DNA from: Gulosibacter molinativorax | GTDB lineage: Bacteria > Actinomycetota > Actinomycetes > Actinomycetales > Microbacteriaceae | Reading direction: 5' to 3' | DNA length: 64,000 bases | NCBI RefSeq assembly: GCF_003010915.2 | Contig: NZ_CP028426.1 | Span: forward strand, 2,914,001 to 2,978,000 | Shown here: one piece after another, positions 9,113 through 16,169 of the stretch | How the letters are laid out: each line of letters starts with the position of its first letter | Numbering within the stretch: position 1 is the stretch's first letter | Position numbers and translations under genes: made by a program | The notes under the pieces: model-generated | What the model saw: only the letters and a program-made list of their open reading frames with translations | What the model was told of the DNA's origin: nothing | The model's database searches: none

Positions 9113-10540
9113 CTCATGTCAATATGCCCGCGAAATGATCTCCATGCCTCACTTGTGAATGCCCGCGAAATCGTGCCCAACCCGGGCCAGGGTTTCGCGG
9201 GCACGGGTTAGCTCGCTTTGCGACGCACCCCACGACTGGTGTCAGGCAGTGGCTTCACGGTCGCGGCTTCCAACTCCAGCGTCGGGCGCTGCGCGAGGCC
9301 GGTCAACCGGCGTTGGAGGGACACGATCCGGCGGGCGAGTTCGGCGGGGTTCAGGCTGTCGCGGTACGCGGTCAATTCCGCGATCTGCGCGGGAGCGAGC
9401 ACTTCCGCGTCCAGGAGCCGATCGAACGGGGTTCGCGGGTCGTCGTACACCCGTTTGCGGCGGCCGACGCGGTCGGTGCTGTAGCCGGTGGGTTTGATCG
9501 TGGGTGTGAAATAGTTCAACCGGTCATTGACCAGCGGCCACAGCTGGTTCAGTAGCGTCAGCGCTTCGGGGGTGTCATACCGCCAGTAGAAGCCGTAGTG
9601 CCGCACGAGATGGTTGTTCTTCGACTCGATCGTGGCCTGATCGTTTTTCTTATACGGGCGTGAGCGGGTGAAGAAAATCTTCCGGTCCGCGGCCCAACCG
9701 ATCACTTCGTGGTTGATGAACTCGCTGCCGTTATCGAAGTCTAAGCCGGTGACTTCGAACGGGATGCTGGTGACACCTGCGTCGAGCGCGGCGAGGATGT
9801 GGATAGTCGCGTTGTTCCGGATCGAGCGGGTGAACCCCCACCCCGTGCGCATGTCGGTCAGGTTCAATGTCCGTGCGAACTCGCCCTTCAGCGTGGGGCC
9901 GCAGTGCGCGACGGTGTCGCCCTCGAAGAACCCGGGCTCGTCCTCGACTTCGTCACCGGCTTTGCGGATCTGGATCGAGGAACGCAGCAAGGGTGAGGGT
10001 TTTGTGGTGCTGATCCCGCGCAGCGGGTCGCTGGCGCGGGCCGGGGCGAGGTACCGGTCGATCGTGGCCGCGCTCATCGCGAGCAACTCTTCGCGTACGT
10101 CGGGCGAGTACCGCTGCTGGCCGTGAACGAGTTCGTGGTGGCGTTCGAGGGCATCGAGCTGTAGTGGCATGGAGACGGCGAGGTATTTGCCGCACTGGCC
10201 GCCGGTCGCGGCCCACACCCGCTGCAGTACCTTGGTCGCGTCGTAGGAATACTTCCGTGGCCGTGGTTTGCGTTCGGTCGTAACGGCCCGTGGTCCTGGT
10301 TTGGAGGCTTTCGCGAGTCGGCGTCGGGCGTTATCGCGGGACCAGCCCGTGACCGCGACGACCTCGTCCAACAGCCGGCCACGGTCCTTTTTCGAGGCGT
10401 TGGCGTACTGCCGGGCATACTTCCGGGTGATCTCTATTCGGGCGGCCATTGACAACTCACTTCCCATGCCTTGAGCGTCACCGTTTCACGGGCCTTTTTA
10501 TGTGAGGCATCGAGGGTGTTTCGCGGGCACTTGAAGTGAG
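9113..10540. mobile_element. Insertion sequence with DDE integrase-type transposase
   Basis: The element carries one transposase gene flanked by imperfect inverted repeats of about 40 bp. Left end: CTCATGTCAATATGCCCGCG onward to TGCCTCAC (9113-9153); right end, read on the minus strand from 10540: CTCACTTCAAGTGCCCGCG onward to TGCCTCAC. Each end has two subrepeats containing TGCCCGCGAAA or TGCCTCAC. A target duplication is not obvious. It is inserted between the M23 gene and the tRNA pair. Confidence 0.75.
9208..10467 (-). CDS. Transposase, rve/DDE integrase core, intact
   Basis: Cut-and-paste or copy-paste transposase of 419 residues. An N-terminal helix-turn-helix-like region (residues 20-60, VVAVTGWSRDNARRRL) is followed by a retroviral-integrase-type core with the three acidic residues: D in FFEGDTVAHCG, D in LDFDNGSEF, and E in NDQATIESKNN. 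The frame is intact, so the element may be active. A second in-frame ATG at 10449 (MAARIEITRKY) is an alternative start. The group within the IS families cannot be settled by eye; it resembles transposases filed as ISNCY or IS481-like. Confidence 0.85.
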   Translation of the reverse strand: MGSELSMAARIEITRKYARQYANASKKDRGRLLDEVVAVTGWSRDNARRRLAKASKPGPRAVTTERKPRPRKYSYDATKVLQRVWAATGGQCGKYLAVSMPLQLDALERHHELVHGQQRYSPDVREELLAMSAATIDRYLAPARASDPLRGISTTKPSPLLRSSIQIRKAGDEVEDEPGFFEGDTVAHCGPTLKGEFARTLNLTDMRTGWGFTRSIRNNATIHILAALDAGVTSIPFEVTGLDFDNGSEFINHEVIGWAADRKIFFTRSRPYKKNDQATIESKNNHLVRHYGFYWRYDTPEALTLLNQLWPLVNDRLNYFTPTIKPTGYSTDRVGRRKRVYDDPRTPFDRLLDAEVLAPAQIAELTAYRDSLNPAELARRIVSLQRRLTGLAQRPTLELEAATVKPLPDTSRGVRRKAS

Positions 10541-10553
10541 TCTTGTCGCGGAG

Positions 10554-10584
10554 TTGCACATACCGGCTGGTTTAGTGCTAAGCT
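10554..10584 (+). promoter_or_regulatory. Probable promoter of the tRNA-Thr/tRNA-Met unit
   Basis: TTGCAC (10554-10559) and an extended -10 TGCTAAGCT (hexamer 10579-10584) with 19 bp between. It begins 14 bp outside the insertion-sequence end, so the element has just spared it. Confidence 0.5.
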
Positions 10585-10628
10585 CTCCTGGTGCCTGTCG
10601 CGAGGAATCGCGAATGACCGGCCAAATC

Positions 10629-10703
<75 letters not shown>

Positions 10704-10731
10704 TCAGTTGCTGGACCGGTAGCTGAACCCT

Positions 10732-10805
10732 GGCAGGGTAGCTCAGTTGGTGAGAGCGCACGACTCATAATCGTGAGGTCGCGGGTTCAAGCCCCGCTCC
10801 TGCTA
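10732..10805 (+). tRNA. tRNA-Met (CAT), elongator type
   Basis: Acceptor GGCAGGG/TCCTGCT closes with G-U pairs at each end; anticodon stem CACGA/TCGTG frames CTCATAA (CAT). The anticodon stem lacks the three G-C pairs of initiator tRNA, so this is the elongator. CCA is not encoded. Confidence 0.93.
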
Positions 10806-10827
10806 CGAACGCCGCAGTCGCGGCAGT

Positions 10828-10854
10828 GAAGGCCCTCGAGATTCGAGGGCCTTC
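10828..10854 (+). terminator. Hairpin terminator after tRNA-Met
   Basis: AAGGCCCTCGA (10829-10839) and TCGAGGGCCTT (10843-10853) form an 11-bp stem with a GAT loop, just before the fic start region. Confidence 0.75.
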
Positions 10855-10877
10855 GTCGTTGGTAGGAGGTCTTCCGC

Positions 10878-11630
10878 ATGGTCGAGGAATACCCAATTCA
10901 CGCATCCCGCTTCGCGGAGGTGCTGCGCGAGCAGCGAGCCGTCAAGCTCAAGGGTGGCCTGTACCACCTCAATCAGGTGCTCATGGCGTACAACACGAAC
11001 CGCATCTAAGGTAGCCTCCTCGACGAAGAGCAGACTCGCTTCATCTACGAGACCCGCACCGTGAGCGGCGATGCAGTGCCGGTCGACGATGTGGTGGAGA
11101 CGATGAATAGCTTCGAGCTTTTCGACGAGATGATTGATTCTCTTGACGCACCCATCTCTGCCGAACGGATCAAGCGGTACCACGGCATCCTCAAGCGAGG
11201 CACGGCGCAGTCGAATCTCGATTGGTTCGTGGTGGGCGGCTGGAAGCGCGTGCCGAATGTCGTAGGCCTCCAGCAGACAACAGCACCAGAGCACGTTGAG
11301 CTCGCGATGTCGGAACTACTCGAGCAGACGCCATCACGAGGTGCGATGTCGTTTGCGGACATCGTTGATTTTCATCACCGCTTTGAGTCGATTCATCCGT
11401 TTCAAGACGGCAGCGGTCGGGTCGGGCGGATCGTGATGTTCCAACAGTGCCTGCAGAATGGCATCATGCCGTTTATTGGCTTGGATGCGCAGAAGGAGCT
11501 TTATTACCGCGGCTTGCGAGAGTACGAGACACAGCCAGGGTTCCTACGAGAGACTCTGCGCTCGTTCCAAGATTCGTATTACGCGAAGTTTGCGGAGCTC
11601 GTGCCGGTGGTTGGGCGAGAGGGACCGTGA
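10878..11630 (+). pseudogene. Fic family protein interrupted by one in-frame stop
   Basis: The ATG at 10878 has a good AGGAGG 8 bp upstream. The frame reads 43 codons to NTNRI and then meets TAA at 11007-11009; it continues in the same frame as GSLLDEEQTRFIYETRTVSG to the stop at 11630. Intact homologues have Glu at this position (IEGS), so a single GAA-to-TAA change explains it. The core motif HPFQDGSGRVGR is present, close to the Fic consensus for AMP transfer. The stop falls on the glutamate of the auto-inhibitory motif (S/T)xxxE(G/N), here TNRI-stop-G. A downstream GTG at 11061 could restart translation of the catalytic part without that motif. Confidence 0.85.
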
Positions 11631-11650
11631 TGAAGAAGCCAGAACGCAGC

Positions 11651-11683
11651 AGTGCCGCTGCCGGACGGCCCGGCAGCGGCACT
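11651..11683. terminator. Bidirectional hairpin between fic and dsbA-like gene
   Basis: AGTGCCGCTGCCG (11651-11663) pairs with CGGCAGCGGCACT (11671-11683) in a 13-bp stem between two convergent genes. Confidence 0.8.
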
Positions 11684-11708
11684 AACTAGGGACTTCTCGG
11701 CGGCCTGC

Positions 11709-12359
11709 CTACGCGTTCGCAGCGTCGCTGAGCTCAGAGACGCGCACCTGTGGGTCCTCCGTGCGGCTGCGCTTGATCTCGAAGAAGTAGGGGAACTGCG
11801 CGAGGCGCACGGCGGCGTCGAACAGCTCGCCAGCCTCTTCGCCGCGGGGAACGCGGGTGATGACGGGTCCGAAGAAGGCCGTGTCGCCGAGCTGGATGAC
11901 CGGGGTACCTACGTCATCGCCTACCTTGTCGATCGCGCGCTGGTGGTATTCGCGCAGCTTGTCGGTCCACTCATCGGTGTTCGCGTACTCGGCGTACTTC
12001 GCGTCGAGGCCAACCTCGGCCAGCGCCTCGGCGATGAGCTCGTCGTATGCACCGAAGCCCTTGAGGCCTCCGCGACCCTCGGCGTGGATCTTGGTGCCGA
12101 GCGCGGTGTAGAGCGCATCCACCGAATCTGGGTGTTCGGTCTTGACCGCGGCGAAGACGCGGGCAGGACCCCAGGCTGCCTTCATGGCTTCCTTGTACCC
12201 GGACGGCAGCTCTTCGCGACCGTCGTTGAGGACGGCGAGGGACATTGGTACGAACTCGACCTCGATATCGCGAACCTGCTCGACCTCCTTGATCCAGCGG
12301 GAGGTCTGCCAAGCGAACGGGCAGGTGGTGTCGAACCAGAGGGTGACCTTTTCAGCCAT
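11709..12359 (-). CDS. DsbA family protein, mycothiol-nitroreductase-like, CPFA active site
   Basis: Thioredoxin-fold protein of 216 residues with an inserted helical domain. It resembles mycobacterial Rv2466c over its length (WFDTTCPFAW near the start, VGTPVIQ with the cis-proline, FFGPVITRVPRGEEAGELFDA and a FFEIKRSRTE tail). Rv2466c, as I recall it, has CPWC; here the second cysteine is replaced by alanine (C13-P-F-A16), and no other Cys is visible. A monothiol mechanism using mycothiol is therefore the simplest reading. A paralogue lies at 23.7 kb. It is convergent with fic and divergent from the cupin gene. Confidence 0.85.
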   Translation of the reverse strand: MAEKVTLWFDTTCPFAWQTSRWIKEVEQVRDIEVEFVPMSLAVLNDGREELPSGYKEAMKAAWGPARVFAAVKTEHPDSVDALYTALGTKIHAEGRGGLKGFGAYDELIAEALAEVGLDAKYAEYANTDEWTDKLREYHQRAIDKVGDDVGTPVIQLGDTAFFGPVITRVPRGEEAGELFDAAVRLAQFPYFFEIKRSRTEDPQVRVSELSDAANA

Positions 12360-12513
12360 GAATTGCTCCTTAAGATTTCAGCCGGTGTACGGGGTAACGA
12401 TCCAACCTTGCGATCTAATCCCGAATGCATCCAACCGGGCTCGAGAATGTCGGTGGTTGGGAGAAAATAGCGTAGGAGACTATAGCGACGCTCGGGTCCA
12501 AGAGAGGTTTCAC

Positions 12514-12921
12514 ATGAGCGAGAAGCGAGAGCCGTTCCAGCTGCGCCCTGAACGCATTGGCGCGGCGCCTGACGGCCTGCAGGGCGGCTCGGTGCTGCTC
12601 GGGTCAACACTCGCTCCCGAGCCACGAGACGGGCACGGGCCAGCGATTCAGCGCATCCTGAACGGCGAAGCCGCAGAGTTCATCATGATGACCTACGCGC
12701 CGGGCCAGGTGCTCAGCGATCACCTGGCCGCGCATCCGATCACGATCCAGTGCCTCGAGGGGGAGCTGTTGCTCACCGTGGGGGAGACGAGCTACGAGCT
12801 GGTGCCGGGCCGCGTCGCGCACGTAAAGGCGATGGAGGTGCATCGGGTTGAGTGCCCGGCGGATGCGCCCGCGCGGAATGTGCTGTTGCTCACGATGTTG
12901 ACGGCGGGCGCGCAGCACTGA
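12514..12921 (+). CDS. Cupin domain protein
   Basis: Small protein of 135 residues forming one cupin barrel. The region SDHLAAHPITIQCLEGELLLTVG and then ELVPGRVAHVKAMEVHRVECP follow the two cupin motifs, with histidines suited to metal binding (HLAAH, VHRV). The ATG at 12514 follows AGAGAGG. Substrate unknown; single-domain cupins of this kind are often sensors or small enzymes. The frame is open upstream of 12514, but there is no start signal there. Confidence 0.8.
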   Translation: MSEKREPFQLRPERIGAAPDGLQGGSVLLGSTLAPEPRDGHGPAIQRILNGEAAEFIMMTYAPGQVLSDHLAAHPITIQCLEGELLLTVGETSYELVPGRVAHVKAMEVHRVECPADAPARNVLLLTMLTAGAQH

Positions 12922-13194
12922 CGTGATGTCTGTGTGGAGAGGGTCGTGGTGTTCAGGTCCATCGAGGACCGAAGACTTCTCGTTATCCATCGTGGCGGCT
13001 CGCTCGTCTCCAAAGTGACGACGTGATTGTCTCCAAAGTGACGACTGCGTTTTCCATGGAGTTAAGAATCGAACCGAGTGCGACTTGAGTCTCGGTGCGC
13101 CCGCTCGTTAATTCAGCTAGTGGGGGAGAGAGCTTGTCATGCTGGGCGGCGCAGGAACACTGCCAGATCCAGATACAAACAAGGGAGTTCATCC
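12922..13194. other. Intergenic stretch with tandem 17-bp repeats, possible IS remnant
   Basis: Two copies of GTCTCCAAAGTGACGAC stand at 13006-13022 and 13029-13045, 23 bp apart. A short frame just before them reads RRLLVIHRGGSLVSKVTT and stops inside the repeats. Repeated motifs near an end are typical of IS21-like elements, so this may be a decayed terminus. The rest up to the SDR gene shows only its ribosome site. Confidence 0.4.
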
Positions 13195-13947
13195 ATGTCG
13201 TTCAAAGATCGTGTTGCACTTGTCACCGGAGCCGGTTCGGGCCTCGGTGAAGCCATTGCCAAGGACCTCGCTGACAAAGGCGCGAAGGTTGTCGTCGCGG
13301 ATATCAACGAAGAAGGCGCGAACCGCGTCGTTGCCGAGATCGAGCAGTCGGGCGGCACCGCCGCAGTGATCCTTGGCAACACGATGGTGAAGGAAGACAG
13401 CGAAAAGGCGGTGCAGTTTGCGGTCGACACCTACGGCAAACTGAACTACGCCGTGAACAACGCGGGCATCGGCGGCGCGCAGGCTCCGGCAGGCGAGACC
13501 GACCTTGAGGATTGGGACCGCGTCATCGGCATCAACCTCAACGGCGTGCTGTACGGGATGCGCTATCAAATCCCGGCGATGCTTGAGGCCGGGGCTGCCG
13601 AGAGTGCGATCGTGAATATGGCCTCGATCCACGGTACCGTCGCGGCAATTGGCAACGGTGCCTACACGGCAGCGAAGCACGGCGTAGTTGGCCTCACGAA
13701 GAACGCCGCCGCGGAGTATGGCCCGCAGGGATTGCGCATCAACTGTGTGGGCCCCGCTTACATCGAGACTCCGCTGCTCGAGAGTCTGCCGCGCGAAGCA
13801 TACGACGCGCTGGCCGCCAAGCACCCGCTCGGACGTCTCGGTCGTCCGGAAGAGGTCGCCGCACCAGTGCGCTTCCTGCTCAGCGAAGAGGCCTCGTTCA
13901 TCACGGGGTCCTACTACCTCATTGACGGCGGGTACACGAGCGTCTAA
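13195..13947 (+). CDS. SDR family NAD(P)-dependent oxidoreductase
   Basis: Classical short-chain dehydrogenase of 250 residues. It has the cofactor motif TGAGSGLG, the NNAG motif (VNNAGIGG), and a catalytic Ser-Tyr-Lys set: S in NMASIHG, Y and K in GAYTAAKHG. The acidic residue after strand 2 (VADIN) suggests NAD rather than NADP. The start ATG 13195 follows AGGGAG. Substrate unknown; it stands alone. Confidence 0.92.
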   Translation: MSFKDRVALVTGAGSGLGEAIAKDLADKGAKVVVADINEEGANRVVAEIEQSGGTAAVILGNTMVKEDSEKAVQFAVDTYGKLNYAVNNAGIGGAQAPAGETDLEDWDRVIGINLNGVLYGMRYQIPAMLEAGAAESAIVNMASIHGTVAAIGNGAYTAAKHGVVGLTKNAAAEYGPQGLRINCVGPAYIETPLLESLPREAYDALAAKHPLGRLGRPEEVAAPVRFLLSEEASFITGSYYLIDGGYTSV

Positions 13948-14074
13948 CCTGAGCGGACATTTCACAATGGCGCAGGGCATCGTTCGTACGACTTTGTCCT
14001 GCGCCAAATTTCTGTGCATGTGAACGCGCAGGGCTGTCAACGCCCAGGACGATTTCCAGCGTAGAATCCGACGC

Positions 14075-14329
14075 ATGGGATTGTCTGCAAAAGAGGTTGA
14101 GGAAGCGTTACTGGCACTCACCCGCAAAGAACGCGCGGCCGTAATTCGCCGTGGCCTGCAGACCCTGGAGAACCGCCAACCAAAGGCTGCGCGGGGTGAA
14201 GTAGATGCAGCTTGGCGGGTCGAATTACGTGAACGAATTGATGACATCGAAAGCGGACGGGTCGAGACGGTTTCTATCGACGCGTCATTCGCCGCAGCCC
14301 GAGCTGCAATTTCGTCGCTCGGTCAATGA
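14075..14329 (+). CDS. Antitoxin, addiction-module component family
   Basis: Protein of 84 residues resembling the small antitoxins of the 'putative addiction module component' family that pair with ParE/RelE toxins. It overlaps the toxin start by ATGA. A TAGAAT hexamer (14062-14067) lies only 7 bp before the ATG and no ribosome site is visible, so the message may be leaderless. It presumably binds and neutralises the toxin and represses the operon. Confidence 0.75.
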   Translation: MGLSAKEVEEALLALTRKERAAVIRRGLQTLENRQPKAARGEVDAAWRVELRERIDDIESGRVETVSIDASFAAARAAISSLGQ

Positions 14330-14637
14330 ACTTCGTTCGTAGCTCGCATCCCGAAGCAACCGCCGACCTCATCGATGCTGCCAAGTGGTATGAAGCAGAA
14401 CAAACCGGGCTTGGGGTCGAGTTCCTCCAAGAAGCGGAAGAAGCGGTGCAGTCAATTCTTGAATGGCCACAGATCGCACCTGTGTTGGCGGAATGGGACG
14501 AAGAACCGGTTGTCCGTGCGAAGAGCCTAAGCGTCTTTCCCTATCGCGTGCTCTACTACCTCACTGAAAATGAACTAAGGGTTGTCGCTTACGCACATGA
14601 TCGACGCGAGCCGAATTTCTGGGCCGGACGACTGTAG
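14326..14637 (+). CDS. ParE/RelE superfamily toxin
   Basis: Protein of 103 residues with the family pattern: HPEATADLIDAAKWYEAEQ, GLGVEFLQEAEEAV, then SVFPYRVLYYLTENELRVVAYAHDRREPNFW. The last part matches ParE-like toxins (FPYRIxY...V.A.AH.RR.P..W). Members act on gyrase or on mRNA at the ribosome; which applies cannot be told. It is translationally coupled to the antitoxin. Confidence 0.85.
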   Translation: MNFVRSSHPEATADLIDAAKWYEAEQTGLGVEFLQEAEEAVQSILEWPQIAPVLAEWDEEPVVRAKSLSVFPYRVLYYLTENELRVVAYAHDRREPNFWAGRL

Positions 14638-14721
14638 TTCTTCGGCACGGTTTGCGCGAAGATGCCTCGTTCATCGCGTTCGCTGCCACCGACCCCGCCA
14701 TCGCATTCGTTTACCGATTCG

Positions 14722-15288
14722 CTAAAGGTTCTCCTGATAACTGCGCGCGAGCAGGTCGGCGACCTCTTGATCGACCTCGTCGAGGCTCGTCAGTCCGATC
14801 TTGACGGGACACACGCGATTCCCCAGATTCTTGGCGGGAAGTAGCCGGCCCTCGGGCGGCACATCCAGCCGGAGTCCGAGATCGATGCGCGTGCGTGTCG
14901 AGGGAACGAGCTGCGCGAACGTGCGTCGCGGGCTGACGAACGCGACGTAGGTCTTCCGCATCTGGATGGTGACCTCCGGGCCTGCCAGCTGCGCGAGCTC
15001 GATGACGCGCTCGGCAACCGGACGCAGTGCGGGGCGTGACTCATACTGTGCGTCGAAGAGTTCATCCGCCGTCGCCGTGAGAAATTCGGGATAGCCGAAT
15101 CGCTCCATGATGAGAACCATCTGCGCATATCCGTGAATATCGCGCTCGCGCAACCACGCGCGCAACTCCGACTCGGAGCTGGGATCAGCCTCGCGAATCT
15201 TCGCGTTCCACTGCTCGACGGTTTCGCCGGTGCTGCGCTCGAGAAGTTCGCCGCACCACGCCATCATCTCGCGCCAGTCTTTTGCCAT
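14722..15288 (-). CDS. DUF4287/DUF5655 domain protein
   Basis: Protein of 188 residues. The N-terminal part (MVLIMERFGYPEF region and the preceding TGETVEQWNAKI) fits DUF4287; the C-terminal half (VTIQMRKTYVAFVSPRRTFAQL ... RIDLGLRLD) fits DUF5655, which is thought to be related to transport or nucleic-acid proteins but has no proven role. It is not clearly linked to its neighbours. Confidence 0.7.
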   Translation of the reverse strand: MAKDWREMMAWCGELLERSTGETVEQWNAKIREADPSSESELRAWLRERDIHGYAQMVLIMERFGYPEFLTATADELFDAQYESRPALRPVAERVIELAQLAGPEVTIQMRKTYVAFVSPRRTFAQLVPSTRTRIDLGLRLDVPPEGRLLPAKNLGNRVCPVKIGLTSLDEVDQEVADLLARSYQENL

Positions 15289-15320
15289 AGGTTCCTCCGA
15301 CTCTCAGCGTTGGGGCGAGC

Positions 15321-16148
15321 CTATCGCTGGCAGCTCGGGCACCAGGCGGCGTTTCGCTCGGTCGCGCCGGGCTGGTTGCTGCCGGATGCGTGCTTCCCGT
15401 CCAAGATGATCGTGCCGCAGCGTCGGCACGGCTGACCGCCTCGACCGAACACGTAGGTCGGCTGGTTGAGATTCCCGGTGAACGTGCGTCCGACGCGGTC
15501 GCGATTGGCGAGTAGGAGCCGCCTGCCGAGCGCCACCCACTCGGCTATGTCGCCGCAGTCGGCAACGTGACGGCTCGGGAGCACACTGCGTAGGAAACAT
15601 ATCTCGGTGACGTACTCGTTGCCGAGGCCCGCGATGTTGCGCTGATCGAGCAGCGCCGCTGAGATCTCGCGGTCGGGTTCGTGTTGGATGCGCCGGGTCG
15701 CCTCGTCGAGGTCGGGGTCCTCGCCCAGGAGGTCCGGTCCGAGCCAGCCGAGGTGTTCTTCCTCCTCGGACGTCGGCCACAGATCGAGCTTCGCGAGGTC
15801 GATGCCGAGCGCGATCACCGCATCCGTGCCCACGATCGCTCGGATGCGGTGGGCCGCTGGCCAGGCCGTGGTCGGTCCGCGCCGTCGCCGGGTATGAGTT
15901 GCGGGCTCGGGCGGGCGCGGCGGGACCAGCCGCCAGGAACCATCCATGCCGAAGTGCGATTGCACGGTGTAGTCGCCGATGCGCAGCAGGATGTGCTTGC
16001 CGCGGGAGTTCGCGCCGAGGATTCGTTCGCCCACGAGCGATGCGGTCGCGAGCTTTGGCGTCCGCAGTTCGAAGCGGTCCACGACGCGTCCCGCGAGCGA
16101 CCGGTGCAAGTTCGCGGCCGCGCGATACGCGGAATCACCCTCGGGCAT
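15321..16148 (-). CDS. nei: Fpg/Nei family DNA glycosylase (endonuclease VIII-like)
   Basis: Base-excision repair enzyme removing oxidised bases with associated lyase action. The mature N-terminus PEGDS carries the catalytic Pro2-Glu3. A helix-two-turns-helix segment with LDQRNIAGLGNEYVTE is present, and the C-terminal zinc finger has CRRCG and CPSCQR with an NQPTYVFGRGG segment before it. Length 275 is normal. It lies 21 bp downstream of the lhr helicase on the same strand; the same lhr-nei pairing occurs in mycobacteria, which supports a joint repair role. Confidence 0.92.
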   Translation of the reverse strand: MPEGDSAYRAAANLHRSLAGRVVDRFELRTPKLATASLVGERILGANSRGKHILLRIGDYTVQSHFGMDGSWRLVPPRPPEPATHTRRRRGPTTAWPAAHRIRAIVGTDAVIALGIDLAKLDLWPTSEEEEHLGWLGPDLLGEDPDLDEATRRIQHEPDREISAALLDQRNIAGLGNEYVTEICFLRSVLPSRHVADCGDIAEWVALGRRLLLANRDRVGRTFTGNLNQPTYVFGRGGQPCRRCGTIILDGKHASGSNQPGATERNAAWCPSCQR

Positions 16149-16169
16149 GCGTGCCTCCTCGGCGGTCGC

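Noticed and set aside
13006..13046. Direct repeats considered as a CRISPR remnant
   Set aside because: Only two 17-bp copies with a 6-bp spacer; too short for repeat-spacer units.
13189..14247. Minus-strand open frame of 352 codons
   Set aside because: Antisense to the SDR gene, which has complete catalytic motifs.
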